Below the pieces are notes generated by a model. It worked only from the letters and a program-made list of their open reading frames with translations. It ran no database searches and was not told where the DNA came from. The position numbers and the translations under genes were made by a program. A DNA stretch of 64,000 nt from Sporosalibacterium faouarense (GTDB taxonomy: Bacteria > Bacillota > Clostridia > Tissierellales > VENL01): NCBI RefSeq assembly GCF_016765695.1, contig NZ_JAETGO010000068.1, forward strand, positions 1 to 64,000, in the 5' to 3' direction. Below, one piece after another: positions 18,087-27,335 of the stretch; position 1 is the stretch's first letter; each line of letters begins with the position of its first letter.

Positions 18087-18479
18087 TTAACTATTTTTTT
18101 CAATTTTATTTAAAAAGTCTTTCACATTAATTATATATCTAGAATGAGTTCCTTCACCTATTTTCTTCTCTTCATCATATGCTACTACATCAAAAAATAA
18201 CTTTTTACCTTCAACTTTGTTCAGCTTTGCCGTTGCTGTAACCTTCATACCAACTGGTGTTGCAGCCAAATGCTTTATGTCTACATGTATTCCAACTGTA
18301 GCATATTCCTCCCCTAATTCCTTATCAACAGCAGTTAAAGCACTATTCTCCATTAAACCTATCATCATTGGTGTAGCATAAACTCTGATATTTCCACTAC
18401 CGAATTTAGCAGCAGTATCATTTTCAGTTACGATTTTTTCAACAGTTGCTTCCATTCCTTCTCTTAATTTAAAATCCAC
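18087..18479 (-). CDS. Acyl-CoA thioesterase, hot-dog fold (FlK-like)
   Basis: The 130-residue single hot-dog domain resembles fluoroacetyl-CoA thioesterase-type proteins: VTENDTAAKFGSGNIRVYATPMMIGLMENSA, then EEYATVGIHVDIKHLAATPVG with the catalytic-type His, and a closing strand GEGTHSRYIIN. These enzymes hydrolyse small acyl-CoA esters. The true substrate is unknown; propionyl- or methylmalonyl-type esters would fit the neighbourhood. The start is GTG after GAGGTGATTAT. It stands between ftsH and the mutase operon with stem-loops on both sides, so it is probably its own unit. Confidence 0.8.
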   Translation of the reverse strand: MDFKLREGMEATVEKIVTENDTAAKFGSGNIRVYATPMMIGLMENSALTAVDKELGEEYATVGIHVDIKHLAATPVGMKVTATAKLNKVEGKKLFFDVVAYDEEKKIGEGTHSRYIINVKDFLNKIEKNS

Positions 18480-18580
18480 ATAATCACCTCACTTAATTAA
18501 TAGAGAAAATTTTAGAACGATACTGTAAAATTTCCTTAATGACATATCATCATTATTATAACATAATAATAGAAAAAACA

Positions 18581-18604
18581 AACCAGCCTTTTAAAAGGCT
18601 GGTT
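18581..18604 (-). terminator. Intrinsic terminator of ftsH
   Basis: This is a 24-base perfect palindrome forming AACCAGCC/GGCTGGTT with a TTTTAAAA apex. It is followed on the minus strand by GTTTTTT. It lies 24 bp past the ftsH stop. Confidence 0.9.
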
Positions 18605-18627
18605 ATATTAATTGAATTAATTCTATT

Positions 18628-20526
18628 TTAGTTATCTTCTTGTGAATTATCATCATTATCTTCTTCAAAACTATTGTCTATATCAAAATCTGTATTTATA
18701 TCATAATCAATAGTTTCATTTTTAAATACCTTCTCAAACTCCTCAGCATTTAATGTTTCTTTAGCTAATAGGGCATCTGCTACTCTGTGAAGTACATCCA
18801 TATTCTCAGTTAATAATTGTTCAGCTTTATTATATCCTGTACCAACTATTTGTCTCATCTCGTTATCTATTTCAGCAGCAATTTGCTCACTATAGTTTTT
18901 ACTTCTTCCTAAATCCCTACCAATAAACACTTCATTGTCATCTTCTCCATAAGTCATAGGTCCAAGCTTATCACTCATTCCATAATGAGTTACCATAGCT
19001 CTAGCTATTTTAGTAGCTCTCTCTATATCATTAGAAGCTCCAGTACTAATATCTTCTAGTACCAGTTTTTCTGCTACTCTACCACCTAAAAGAACAACAA
19101 TTTCTTCTTCCATCTGAGTTTTTGACATATAGCTTTTATCTTCTTTAGGAAGATTCATAGTAAATCCACCAGCTCTACCCCTCGGCATAATAGTTACCAT
19201 ATGAACTGGATCTATATTTGGCAATAACCTTGAAACCACAGCATGACCTGCCTCGTGGAAGGCTGTAAGCTTGTTTTCTTTTTCACTTCTTACCCTACTT
19301 CTTTTTTCAGGACCAGCTACTACCTTAGTTATTGCTTCTTCAATTAATCTCATTGGTATCTTCTTAAGATCTTCTCTAGCAGATAACAATGCAGCCTCAT
19401 TTAAAAGATTTTCTAAATCTGCTGGAGTAAATCCAATTGTTCTTCTTGCTACAACAGTTAAGTCAACATCATCGGATAGTGGCTTACCTCTTGTGTGAAT
19501 CTTAAGGATAGCTTCTCTACCCTTAATATCTGGTACACCTACATGTACCTGTCTATCAAATCTACCTGGTCTTAAAAGTGCAGGGTCTAATATATCAGGA
19601 CGGTTTGTTGCTGCTATTATAATGATACCTTCATTCTCACCAAATCCATCCATTTCTACTAGCAATTGATTTAGAGTTTGCTCTCTTTCATCATGTCCTC
19701 CACCAAGACCAGCGCCTCTTCTTCTCCCTACAGCATCAATCTCATCTATAAACACTATACATGGGGAACTCTTCTTCGCATTTTCAAATAAATCTCTAAC
19801 TCTAGAAGCACCAACACCAACAAACATTTCAACAAAATCAGAACCACTTATGCTGAAGAATGGTACTCCCGCTTCTCCTGCTACTGCTTTAGATAAATAG
19901 GTTTTACCTGTACCAGGAGGTCCAACCATCAATAATCCCTTCGGTATCCTTGCTCCCAATTCAATAAACTTCTTTGGATTCTTTAAGAAGTCTACTACTT
20001 CTTCTAGCTCTTCCTTTTCTTCTTCTAATCCCGCAACGTCTTCAAAAGTAATCTTCTTGCTACTATCTTCCTTATGAAGCTTAGCCTTACTTTTCCCAAA
20101 GGACATTACTCTGCTTCCTCCACCCTGGGACTGTTGCATAAATACAAACCAGAAAACAACAAATATCAGCACAATAAATATAGTAGGCAACATTTGTAAG
20201 AACCATGGAGTAGTTGGTTGTGGCTCCCCACCATATTGAATAAGACCATCATCCACTGGTTGTTTTAAATAATTCTCATAGAAGCTTAACTTCGCATCTT
20301 CCGATATAAACGAAGTAAAGGCTTTACCATCTCTAAATTGTCCTCTTACCTCACCATTATCTACAGAAGTCATGCTCTTTATATTATCATTCTTTATTTC
20401 CTTAACTAATTCAGTTATATTTAATTCTTTAGGTTGTTCTACATCTCTTCCCATGAATTGAACAACTAGTATTATCACAATGAATATAAGTAAATAAAAA
20501 CTTATACTCCTAAAAAACCTTCTCAA
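18628..20526 (-). CDS. ftsH: ATP-dependent membrane zinc metalloprotease FtsH
   Basis: FtsH extracts and degrades membrane and short-lived cytosolic proteins as a hexamer. There are two N-terminal transmembrane helices (about 5-24 and 108-130) flanking an extracytoplasmic loop. These are followed by the AAA module with Walker A GPPGTGKT (202-209), Walker [10 protein letters not shown] and the second region of homology, then the zinc protease motif HEAGH (424-428). The C-terminus is an acidic tail. At 632 residues it is full length. The TTG start follows GGGAGGAGG. Gene order hpt-ftsH is conserved in Firmicutes. Confidence 0.97.
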   Translation of the reverse strand: MRRFFRSISFYLLIFIVIILVVQFMGRDVEQPKELNITELVKEIKNDNIKSMTSVDNGEVRGQFRDGKAFTSFISEDAKLSFYENYLKQPVDDGLIQYGGEPQPTTPWFLQMLPTIFIVLIFVVFWFVFMQQSQGGGSRVMSFGKSKAKLHKEDSSKKITFEDVAGLEEEKEELEEVVDFLKNPKKFIELGARIPKGLLMVGPPGTGKTYLSKAVAGEAGVPFFSISGSDFVEMFVGVGASRVRDLFENAKKSSPCIVFIDEIDAVGRRRGAGLGGGHDEREQTLNQLLVEMDGFGENEGIIIIAATNRPDILDPALLRPGRFDRQVHVGVPDIKGREAILKIHTRGKPLSDDVDLTVVARRTIGFTPADLENLLNEAALLSAREDLKKIPMRLIEEAITKVVAGPEKRSRVRSEKENKLTAFHEAGHAVVSRLLPNIDPVHMVTIMPRGRAGGFTMNLPKEDKSYMSKTQMEEEIVVLLGGRVAEKLVLEDISTGASNDIERATKIARAMVTHYGMSDKLGPMTYGEDDNEVFIGRDLGRSKNYSEQIAAEIDNEMRQIVGTGYNKAEQLLTENMDVLHRVADALLAKETLNAEEFEKVFKNETIDYDINTDFDIDNSFEEDNDDNSQEDN

Positions 20527-20615
20527 TTATAGTCCTCCTCCCATGACATCTCTCTTTTATCATATCAATATATTCTAACATATAAGTGCAAAAAAAACAA
20601 TTCATATAGAAATCA

Positions 20616-21152
20616 CTATTTATAGCACTCTTCTTTTACCACAGAAATAAAAGGAGAATTTCTATAATTCTCAGCAAAGTCTATTCCGTAGCCAACTACA
20701 AACTCATCAGGAATTTTAAATCCCATATAATCTACCTTCACATCCACTTTTCTTCTTTCAGGCTTGTCGAGAAGCGTACATATTCTTACACTTCTAGGAC
20801 CCCTTGATTTTAAATTTTCTATTAGATAGCTCAATGTAAGTCCTGTATCAATTATATCCTCTACTATTAATACATCTTTTCCTTCTATACTTTCTTCTAA
20901 ATCCTTTATCATCTTTACAACTCCTGAGGATTCAGTTGACCTTCCATAGCTAGAAACTGCAATAAAGTCCATAGTCAAAGGAACATCTATGTATTTAATT
21001 AAGTCTGACATAAAAACTGCTGCACCTTTTAGTACACCGATAACAACAAGATCCTTGTCTTTATAATCATTAGTTATTCCATTTGCTAGCTCTTTAACCT
21101 TGCTTTCTATTTCTTCTGACGTAATAAGTATCTTCTTAATATAATCCTTCAA
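20616..21152 (-). CDS. hpt: Hypoxanthine phosphoribosyltransferase
   Basis: Hpt salvages hypoxanthine and guanine to IMP and GMP using PRPP. The 178-residue protein contains the PRPP-binding motif VLIVEDIIDTG, the flexible loop around SYGRSTESSG, VLKGAAVFMSDL near the N-terminus and DEFVVGYGIDFAENYRN at the C-terminus. The start is TTG with GAGGAGG seven bases upstream. It follows tilS and precedes ftsH, as in Bacillus. Confidence 0.96.
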   Translation of the reverse strand: MKDYIKKILITSEEIESKVKELANGITNDYKDKDLVVIGVLKGAAVFMSDLIKYIDVPLTMDFIAVSSYGRSTESSGVVKMIKDLEESIEGKDVLIVEDIIDTGLTLSYLIENLKSRGPRSVRICTLLDKPERRKVDVKVDYMGFKIPDEFVVGYGIDFAENYRNSPFISVVKEECYK

Positions 21153-21203
21153 TTGCTTACCTCCTCGGCTTATGTTGTTTGTCCTTTTTAATTTGTGCTA
21201 GAT

Positions 21204-22598
21204 TTAATATTCATTTTGTGAAACTTTGATTTCTAAAATTCTCTTGGTGCATTCAGTAACTTTGTATATGTCACTAATTCTATACCCCACAACCCATATA
21301 ATGTTTTTATTATCAACTACTAAGGGTATTCTATCTCTGTCCTCTCTAGGTATTTTTTCATCAATGTAGAAATCTTTTATTTTTTTGCTTCCCTTCATAC
21401 CTAGAGGAATAAACCTATCACCAGGGTTTCTATTCCTTACAGACAAGTCACCATTAATTTTATCATAATCGAAATATTTTATAAACCTATCTTTAGAATT
21501 AAAATTTAAATCTTCTTTATTTATAACCTTTGCTTCTATTGTCATATCTAATTCTTCAATATTTAATTTGCTTTTTAAATACAAATTCTCATGAAATTCA
21601 GTCTTCCCTTTTAACTTATCATTCTTTTCAATTATTAATTGTTTGTAACTAATCCTAATATTTATGTTGTTACCTATATTGATTCTCTTTCCCGTATTCT
21701 CACTATTACTTAAATCAAGTATATCGGAAACATGCTTTTCTTCAACTCCCTTGAGATTACCTTTCAATCTCTCAATACCCATTCTTATAACTCGAGAGCG
21801 AATGCTTTTATGAAGCCTAATAAACTTATTATTATGTAATTTTATATTATTCCTATTTTCTTTTATCAATATTTCACTGAATTGCTCTTTTGTATATTCT
21901 GATAAGAAATCACTTTCTGTTTGCATAACCCTTGCTGTTCTTGTTAGTGTTTCAATTATTCCAAGATTAAAGTTATTCTCAATATACGGTATAAGTTCTA
22001 GCCTTATCTTATTACGTCCATAAATAGCTTCTAAATTTGTTTTGTCAATTCTTGGATTAATTTCATTCTCTCTACAATATTTTTCGATTTCAGTTCTACT
22101 AATATCTAACAAAGGTCTTATAATGTCATTACTTGCATATTCCATTCCTCTTAGTCCATCTATTCCAGTACCTCTTAAAAATCTCATCAACAAGGTCTCT
22201 GCCTGGTCATTTTTGTTATGAGCGACAGCAATTTTTCCTCCACCAATATTATCTAAAGTTTTTCTAAAAAAGCTATATCTTATTTCTCTTCCTGCCTCTT
22301 CAGATGATAACTTATTCTTTTTAGCATATTTATTCATATTAATCTTTTGGGAATAAATTGGAATGTTTAACTTATTACATTGGTCTTTTACATAATTCTC
22401 ATCATTATCTGCATCTTCACCTCTTATCCCATGATTTATATGGGCTGCTAGTAAGTTAAATGGGATAATCTCTCTGATGTCCTTTAAGATATATAGTAAA
22501 GCCATGGAGTCTGGTCCTCCAGATAGCCCTAGTAATATATTCTCGCCTTTCTTAATCAAATTATTTTCTACTACAGCATCAATAACTCTCTCTTTCAT
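21204..22598 (-). CDS. tilS: tRNA(Ile)-lysidine synthase
   Basis: TilS converts C34 of the CAU-anticodon tRNA-Ile to lysidine so that it reads AUA; it is essential in most bacteria. The PP-loop ATPase motif GLSGGPDS is at about residues 24-31, with HINHGIRGEDADNDE and the AVAHNKNDQAETLLMRFLRGTG block downstream. The C-terminal substrate domain (NRNPGDRFIPLGMKGSKKIKD) is present. At 464 residues it is full length. Confidence 0.96.
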   Translation of the reverse strand: MKERVIDAVVENNLIKKGENILLGLSGGPDSMALLYILKDIREIIPFNLLAAHINHGIRGEDADNDENYVKDQCNKLNIPIYSQKINMNKYAKKNKLSSEEAGREIRYSFFRKTLDNIGGGKIAVAHNKNDQAETLLMRFLRGTGIDGLRGMEYASNDIIRPLLDISRTEIEKYCRENEINPRIDKTNLEAIYGRNKIRLELIPYIENNFNLGIIETLTRTARVMQTESDFLSEYTKEQFSEILIKENRNNIKLHNNKFIRLHKSIRSRVIRMGIERLKGNLKGVEEKHVSDILDLSNSENTGKRINIGNNINIRISYKQLIIEKNDKLKGKTEFHENLYLKSKLNIEELDMTIEAKVINKEDLNFNSKDRFIKYFDYDKINGDLSVRNRNPGDRFIPLGMKGSKKIKDFYIDEKIPREDRDRIPLVVDNKNIIWVVGYRISDIYKVTECTKRILEIKVSQNEY

Positions 22599-22671
22599 TT
22601 TACCACCTATTCCTAAATATATGATTTTTGTCTTAAAATATTTTCTATATTTATATACATATATCCTTTAT

Positions 22672-23568
22672 TTAAGTCAAACTAACTCCTAATATTAGGG
22701 TTAATATAAAAATACTTATGCTAGAAAAGAAAACTATATTAACTAGGTTGAAACTTTTCAACCTGTTATCATTAGCAATAATATCATTGTGCTTAATAGA
22801 TATAATTGCATCTTTGATATCCTTCTCAAACTTACTTGTATCCCTATATCCTAGATTCAAACCTCTTATTACTATTTTTTTTATATGAATATTAATATCT
22901 ATCCTATTTAATTCTTTATATACCTCTTGCAATTTATCTGTTAATGGGTTGAATTCTTTTTTTAAGATCATAGAAATAACTAACATAGTTATAGCAAATA
23001 CGGTTCCATCATTATGATTATAATTTTTTTTCATTCCCCAAGATATCATATTATAAGCAGGTGTATATTCTCTTATACCCCATTCTTTCTCTATCACTCC
23101 ACCAAAATCTATAAAAACAATTCTATTATCCTTGCTATCAATTAAAATATTTTCTAATTTTATATCAGTATATATATATCCTTTGTTACTTATCTCGTTT
23201 ATCATCTTTATTATAATCAATGCTATTCCTAATATTTCTTTTATCTTAACTCGTGAGCGCTTCATATACTCTTTTAAGTTTTTTCCTTCTATAAATTCCA
23301 TTACAAAAAAATATAAAATCTTATTATTGTGGATATAATCGTCTAATTCATAAGCCTTTACTATTCCTTTTAATCCATTAAATCTTTTCAAAGTATTATA
23401 TTCTCTAGTAATTGAACTTATATCTTCACTAATCTTAATTGCCTTTATGCATCCATTTTCATCTTTTACCTTTAAAATTACTCCAGTTCCACCTTGACCG
23501 ATTTTTTTAATTACTTTGTACCTATTTTTGTTCCATTTTCCTGTAATATCTTTAATTGACTCTATCAC
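22672..23568 (-). CDS. Membrane-anchored Ser/Thr protein kinase (YabT-like)
   Basis: This 298-residue Hanks-type kinase has one C-terminal membrane helix (about 275-296) and no external domain. The P-loop is GQGGTGVILKVK, the beta-3 lysine is in AIKISED, and the Mg motif is DFGG. The catalytic loop reads YTDIKLEN, so the usual His-Arg before Asp is Tyr-Thr; this is non-canonical but Asp, Lys and Asn are intact. Its place between tilS and a VWA gene matches yabT of Bacillus, a sporulation-associated kinase. The GTG start is placed after AAAGGAG at rather long spacing. Confidence 0.82.
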   Translation of the reverse strand: MIESIKDITGKWNKNRYKVIKKIGQGGTGVILKVKDENGCIKAIKISEDISSITREYNTLKRFNGLKGIVKAYELDDYIHNNKILYFFVMEFIEGKNLKEYMKRSRVKIKEILGIALIIIKMINEISNKGYIYTDIKLENILIDSKDNRIVFIDFGGVIEKEWGIREYTPAYNMISWGMKKNYNHNDGTVFAITMLVISMILKKEFNPLTDKLQEVYKELNRIDINIHIKKIVIRGLNLGYRDTSKFEKDIKDAIISIKHNDIIANDNRLKSFNLVNIVFFSSISIFILTLILGVSLT

Positions 23569-23589
23569 CTTATTTACGCTCTCCTTTAA

Positions 23590-23627
23590 AAAGACTGTAA
23601 AAACTCCTTTAAGCCTTTACAGTCTTT
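23590..23627 (-). terminator. Stem-loop between the VWA and kinase genes
   Basis: There is a 12-bp perfect stem (AAAGACTGTAAA with TTTACAGTCTTT) and a 14-base loop. Five T follow on the minus strand, then the kinase ribosome site begins at once. It may act as a partial terminator that lowers kinase expression relative to the VWA gene. Confidence 0.6.
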
Positions 23628-23638
23628 CCCGTTATATG

Positions 23639-24400
23639 TTATATAATATTACTTTCCAATATACCTTCTTCTGTGTCCCTATTATCCTCGCTAGTTACTG
23701 AATCTATTCTATCTTCTTCCCAGTTTCCTTCCATAAGTAATCTTGATGCCCATTCTAATGCGTCTCCTGTTGGTGTAATTCCTCCTGTCTTAATCTTTTG
23801 TAGCCCTCTTTCTAAATCTTCTATTTTCTCTGTAAATGGACAAAGTATAGTAGGCTTTATTTTATTACTACCAGGATATCCAATCACCGCAATTTCTGCC
23901 CTGCCTTTTCTTGCTTTCAGAACTTTCAATAAATTCAACACACTATTCTTAGCAATATTAATCTTATTCGTCATACTCCCGCTACAGTCTATTGCTACAC
24001 AACACTTAAGATCAACTTCTTCACCATATTTATCAATTAGCTCTGTAATCTGATTCCTTGTTTGTGGTGGTGTATCCTTTAATTCAGTACCGAGAATTTC
24101 TTTTAATTCTTTATTAACTGCATGTTCTATTGTCTTGTATACTGATTTTTGAGTAACCATTTCCATAGTTCTTGAGAAGTTCTCAATGTTTGTTATTTCA
24201 GATATCCCTCCTCCTACTTCTGCTATGCTATGTACTTCAGCTAAGGGCTTTTCACTCTTATTATTGTCTATTATGCCAATAGTACTTATTGTAATTCCCT
24301 TATTATGGATATCCTTTGCGACGTCTATTGGGTCTGCACCTACATTTGATTCACCATCTGTAGCTAGTATAATTTGTTTTAATTCAATTTCTTTCTCCAT
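23639..24400 (-). CDS. VWA-domain protein (YabS-like), apparently circularly permuted
   Basis: The 253-residue soluble protein has a von Willebrand A fold in permuted order. Residues 6-45 (KQIILATDGESNVGADP to ISTIGIID) are the second half of a VWA domain, carrying the strand with the acidic MIDAS residue. Residues about 130-230 (CVAIDCSGSMTNK, then TPTGDALEWA) supply the DxSxS and Thr MIDAS residues of the first half. No complete domain is seen in normal order. It lies between spoIIE and the kinase, as yabS does in Bacillus. The molecular role is unknown. Confidence 0.8.
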   Translation of the reverse strand: MEKEIELKQIILATDGESNVGADPIDVAKDIHNKGITISTIGIIDNNKSEKPLAEVHSIAEVGGGISEITNIENFSRTMEMVTQKSVYKTIEHAVNKELKEILGTELKDTPPQTRNQITELIDKYGEEVDLKCCVAIDCSGSMTNKINIAKNSVLNLLKVLKARKGRAEIAVIGYPGSNKIKPTILCPFTEKIEDLERGLQKIKTGGITPTGDALEWASRLLMEGNWEEDRIDSVTSEDNRDTEEGILESNII

Positions 24401-24451
24401 ATTATCCCTCCATTCTTCTAATGATTATTTCCAATATTAGGGATTGTATTC

Positions 24452-24477
24452 AAAAAAGAGACCATTTCTGGTCTCTT
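24452..24477 (-). terminator. Intrinsic terminator of spoIIE
   Basis: There is an 8-bp stem (AAGAGACC with GGTCTCTT) and a 6-base loop. A run of six T follows on the minus strand, 24 bp past the spoIIE stop. Confidence 0.88.
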
Positions 24478-24500
24478 CTAGGGTACTCATAACTTTATAG

Positions 24501-26897
24501 TTACCTTCTACTTTTCCATACCTTTGTTACTAAAACTGTCATATCATCTTTCTTTTGATCTTTCCCTGCATCCTTGGCTTTCTCCATTATAGTATCAGCT
24601 ATCACTTGAGGATTTAAGCTATCAATGTTATCAATTACTTCTCTCATCCAAGTTTCCTTATTTTCAACTTTTGCATTGGCATCTAATACTCCATCAGACA
24701 TCATAATTATAAAATCCCCGTCCTCTAGCTGCTCCTCATACATTTGAAAGTCTACATCATTTAATATACCTACAGGTAATGAGTGTGTATTTATTGTATT
24801 TACACTATCCCTCTTTTTAATAAAAGTAGGTGCTGAGCCTATCTTAATAAATTGGGTTTCCCCCCTATATAAATCTATTATTGACATATCAATAGTCGCA
24901 AATATCTCATCAGTAGATTTGAGAACCAATATTGAATTTATTGTTTTCAAAGCCAATTCTTTGTCAAATCCTGCTTCTAGAAACTTTTCTAATAAAGAAA
25001 TTGTTATATCACTTTCTTGATTAGCTTTTTGTCCCATGCCCATTCCATCGCTTAAAACAGCAAAATAGTTATTCTTCCTTTCTCCAAAGGTGTATGTATC
25101 ACCAGAAATATAATTAAAAGACTCTTCCGACCTAGCTACCTTCGTTATAGCTTCAAATTTATTTGCTCTAATTAATTTAAACCTTATTCTTCTACTATCT
25201 GAAGGAATACTGCATGAATATTTATTTCTAATAAGATTAAAGCCAACAGTTTCCGATACTATAGGTATTACTTCTCTTACAGCTACCTCTTCATCCTTTT
25301 CAGAAATCATTTCTATTAATATCTCAAAATTATCTTTTTCAGATTCTGTCACTATTACTTCTTTAATGTCTATTCCTTGATTCCTTAAAGTAGAGTATAT
25401 GCTTTTCTCTACATCTTCCTTAAAATAGATTTTACTATCTATTTCATTAGCCAAGTCTTTTATTATTTTAGAAACACCATCAAGTTGTTGGGAAACCAAT
25501 TGTCTACTTTCTGATATTTTATTTTCCCATTGGTAATTAAGCTTGTACACATTAAACAAATGATTACATTTATTGCTTATATCCTCTGGTTTTATACATC
25601 TTCTCTTTAAAAGATCTGGTAATTTATCCTTGGATACTTTGCCTTTAGTCTCAATATAGTTCATAACATCAAACATTGCATAGTACGTTGAATAAAAGTC
25701 ATTCTCCCAACAATATCTGTGCATAGCACAATTCTTACAAACATCTTCAGCCACACAATTTACATAGTTTGAAATATCCCCTTGTTCAACAACCCTTTCC
25801 TTTTGAGACACTCTATTGAAGGTGGATGCAAGTTCGTCAAATACTTGAGATATTTCATTTAGTCTATTAAAGGTTATATCCTTTAATCTCTGGCTATATG
25901 CATCCTTGAACTCTGTATTTTTTGCTATGCCAATAGCAAGTCGACTATCTAGTCCATCAAATAGTTTAGATGCTATTATAACTAATACAGTTGCTACTAC
26001 TATCTCTTTATAACTTATAAAGGTTTCACTATATCCGTTAATATAAAAGGTTATTATTCCATTTCCTAATATAAATCCTATCCCTGTTCCAATCTTTCCC
26101 AAATCCTTGAATAACCCTGCTAATAATCCTGAAAATCCAAGAATGGAGATGAGTATAGGCATATGAGGCGTCGACATGCCGCAGACTACTCCTATGGTGA
26201 CCCCTACTGCTGCTCCTATAGCTGGACCTTTACTATATGAGAATAATATTATTAGAAATATTCCCATAATATTTTGAAGAGATATATTATATAATTCTAT
26301 TGTTCCTATCCCTGATATTGCTAAAGCTAGCATTATTGCTCCACATATGATTTCTTCGCCAGTAAAAACCTTATTTTTCCCTTTAATTGTTGTAATACTA
26401 TAGCTAAAAATATATGTAAGAGTAAAAATTGCCACCGCTTCAAATCCAACCATCACAATATCATATAAAAAATACTCTGAGATTATTAATAAAGTAATTC
26501 TTACAATCATAAAAGTTATACAGGATAGCATTGATAGCTTTAGAACTGATTGATTTGATTTTCTAGAAATAAATGAATGAAGAAAATATATTAACCATAT
26601 TACTGCTATATATTCATACCCCTGTAGTCCTTTCATGGTAAGCAAACCAATTGTTGAAGTAATAGGTATTAATATGGCTTGTCCACACTTACCTAAATAC
26701 GCCGTCACAAATGCTATTCCAAATGGAGTTAATCCATCCATTATTAGTGCTCTTGATATAAAGAACGATAATACTCCTAATAAAATATTATCTGTTTTTA
26801 AATTACTAAAAACTTTTTCAATAGAATTCTTAACTCCCTTACTTTTACCTTTTCTTCTTCCCTCTCTTAAGGGAAGCATTTCCACTTTGCTTATCAT
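24501..26897 (-). CDS. spoIIE: Stage II sporulation protein E, septal PP2C phosphatase
   Basis: SpoIIE dephosphorylates SpoIIAA to release sigma-F in the forespore and also acts at the polar septum. The N-terminal third has about ten membrane helices, followed by a central regulatory region with several cysteines (CVAEDVCKNCAMHRYCWEND) and a C-terminal PP2C domain with SDGMGMGQKA and MMSDGVLDANA metal motifs. A start upstream of this ATG would lie before the promoter's transcription start, so the ATG preceded by AGGTGG is chosen (798 residues, close to the usual length). Confidence 0.95.
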   Translation of the reverse strand: MISKVEMLPLREGRRKGKSKGVKNSIEKVFSNLKTDNILLGVLSFFISRALIMDGLTPFGIAFVTAYLGKCGQAILIPITSTIGLLTMKGLQGYEYIAVIWLIYFLHSFISRKSNQSVLKLSMLSCITFMIVRITLLIISEYFLYDIVMVGFEAVAIFTLTYIFSYSITTIKGKNKVFTGEEIICGAIMLALAISGIGTIELYNISLQNIMGIFLIILFSYSKGPAIGAAVGVTIGVVCGMSTPHMPILISILGFSGLLAGLFKDLGKIGTGIGFILGNGIITFYINGYSETFISYKEIVVATVLVIIASKLFDGLDSRLAIGIAKNTEFKDAYSQRLKDITFNRLNEISQVFDELASTFNRVSQKERVVEQGDISNYVNCVAEDVCKNCAMHRYCWENDFYSTYYAMFDVMNYIETKGKVSKDKLPDLLKRRCIKPEDISNKCNHLFNVYKLNYQWENKISESRQLVSQQLDGVSKIIKDLANEIDSKIYFKEDVEKSIYSTLRNQGIDIKEVIVTESEKDNFEILIEMISEKDEEVAVREVIPIVSETVGFNLIRNKYSCSIPSDSRRIRFKLIRANKFEAITKVARSEESFNYISGDTYTFGERKNNYFAVLSDGMGMGQKANQESDITISLLEKFLEAGFDKELALKTINSILVLKSTDEIFATIDMSIIDLYRGETQFIKIGSAPTFIKKRDSVNTINTHSLPVGILNDVDFQMYEEQLEDGDFIIMMSDGVLDANAKVENKETWMREVIDNIDSLNPQVIADTIMEKAKDAGKDQKKDDMTVLVTKVWKSRR

Positions 26898-26934
26898 TAA
26901 ACGACACCACCTATTCTTTTGAATTAGTGTGATT

Positions 26935-26967
26935 ATTGTAACAAATAGCAAATGAAATATTTGTCAA
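26935..26967 (-). promoter_or_regulatory. spoIIE promoter: sigma-A elements with 21-bp spacer
   Basis: On the minus strand there is a perfect -35 TTGACA (26962-26967) and -10 TACAAT (26935-26940), separated by 21 bases. Bacillus spoIIE and spoIIG promoters have the same unusual 21-22 bp spacing and need Spo0A-P to be used by sigma-A RNA polymerase. Spo0A-box-like sequences (TGTCAA/TTGTC repeats around 26,961-27,000, TGTCGAT near 27,120) lie nearby. Confidence 0.72.
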
Positions 26968-27142
26968 GATGGCTTGTCTCTATCAAAAAAGTTTTTGACA
27001 TTTTTACTGAATCTTTTATTAAATACCTAGGTTTTTCTTATGTAAAGACAGCTAATGTTTTTATATTAAACCCTAACATGAATAGAGTAATCTTATTATA
27101 AGTTTGTATTATTCAGCAATCGACATCTTTTTTCAACTTTTC

Positions 27143-27250
27143 CAACCTAAGGCTTTGAGATTAATCTAATGTATAATTTTGTATCTGAAATTACACTGCC
27201 GATAAATGCTAGGTTGCACCATAAGGTTAACTCAATTATCCTTAACAACC
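27143..27250 (-). other. Intergenic segment with mutually exclusive pairings
   Basis: This lies in the 380-bp gap between the S1 gene terminator and the spoIIE promoter. TAGGTTG (27210-27216) can pair with CAACCTA (27143-27149), while its GGTTG can instead pair with CAACC (27246-27250), stacked on TAAGG/CCTTA (27222-27226 with 27240-27244). No ORF and no tRNA is visible. This may be an unrecognised small RNA or chance complementarity in AT-rich DNA. Confidence 0.25.
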
Positions 27251-27314
27251 CTTATCCATATTCTCTAAGACTTAAATTTAAAAAATTTTAAAGATTTTAA
27301 TTTATAAAATAAAA

Positions 27315-27335
27315 AAACCGGGGTAATCCCGGTTT
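27315..27335 (-). terminator. Intrinsic terminator at the end of the S1-domain gene
   Basis: There is an 8-bp stem (AAACCGGG with CCCGGTTT) and a 5-base loop, followed by seven T on the minus strand. The 5' arm includes the stop codon of the gene. Confidence 0.92.
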
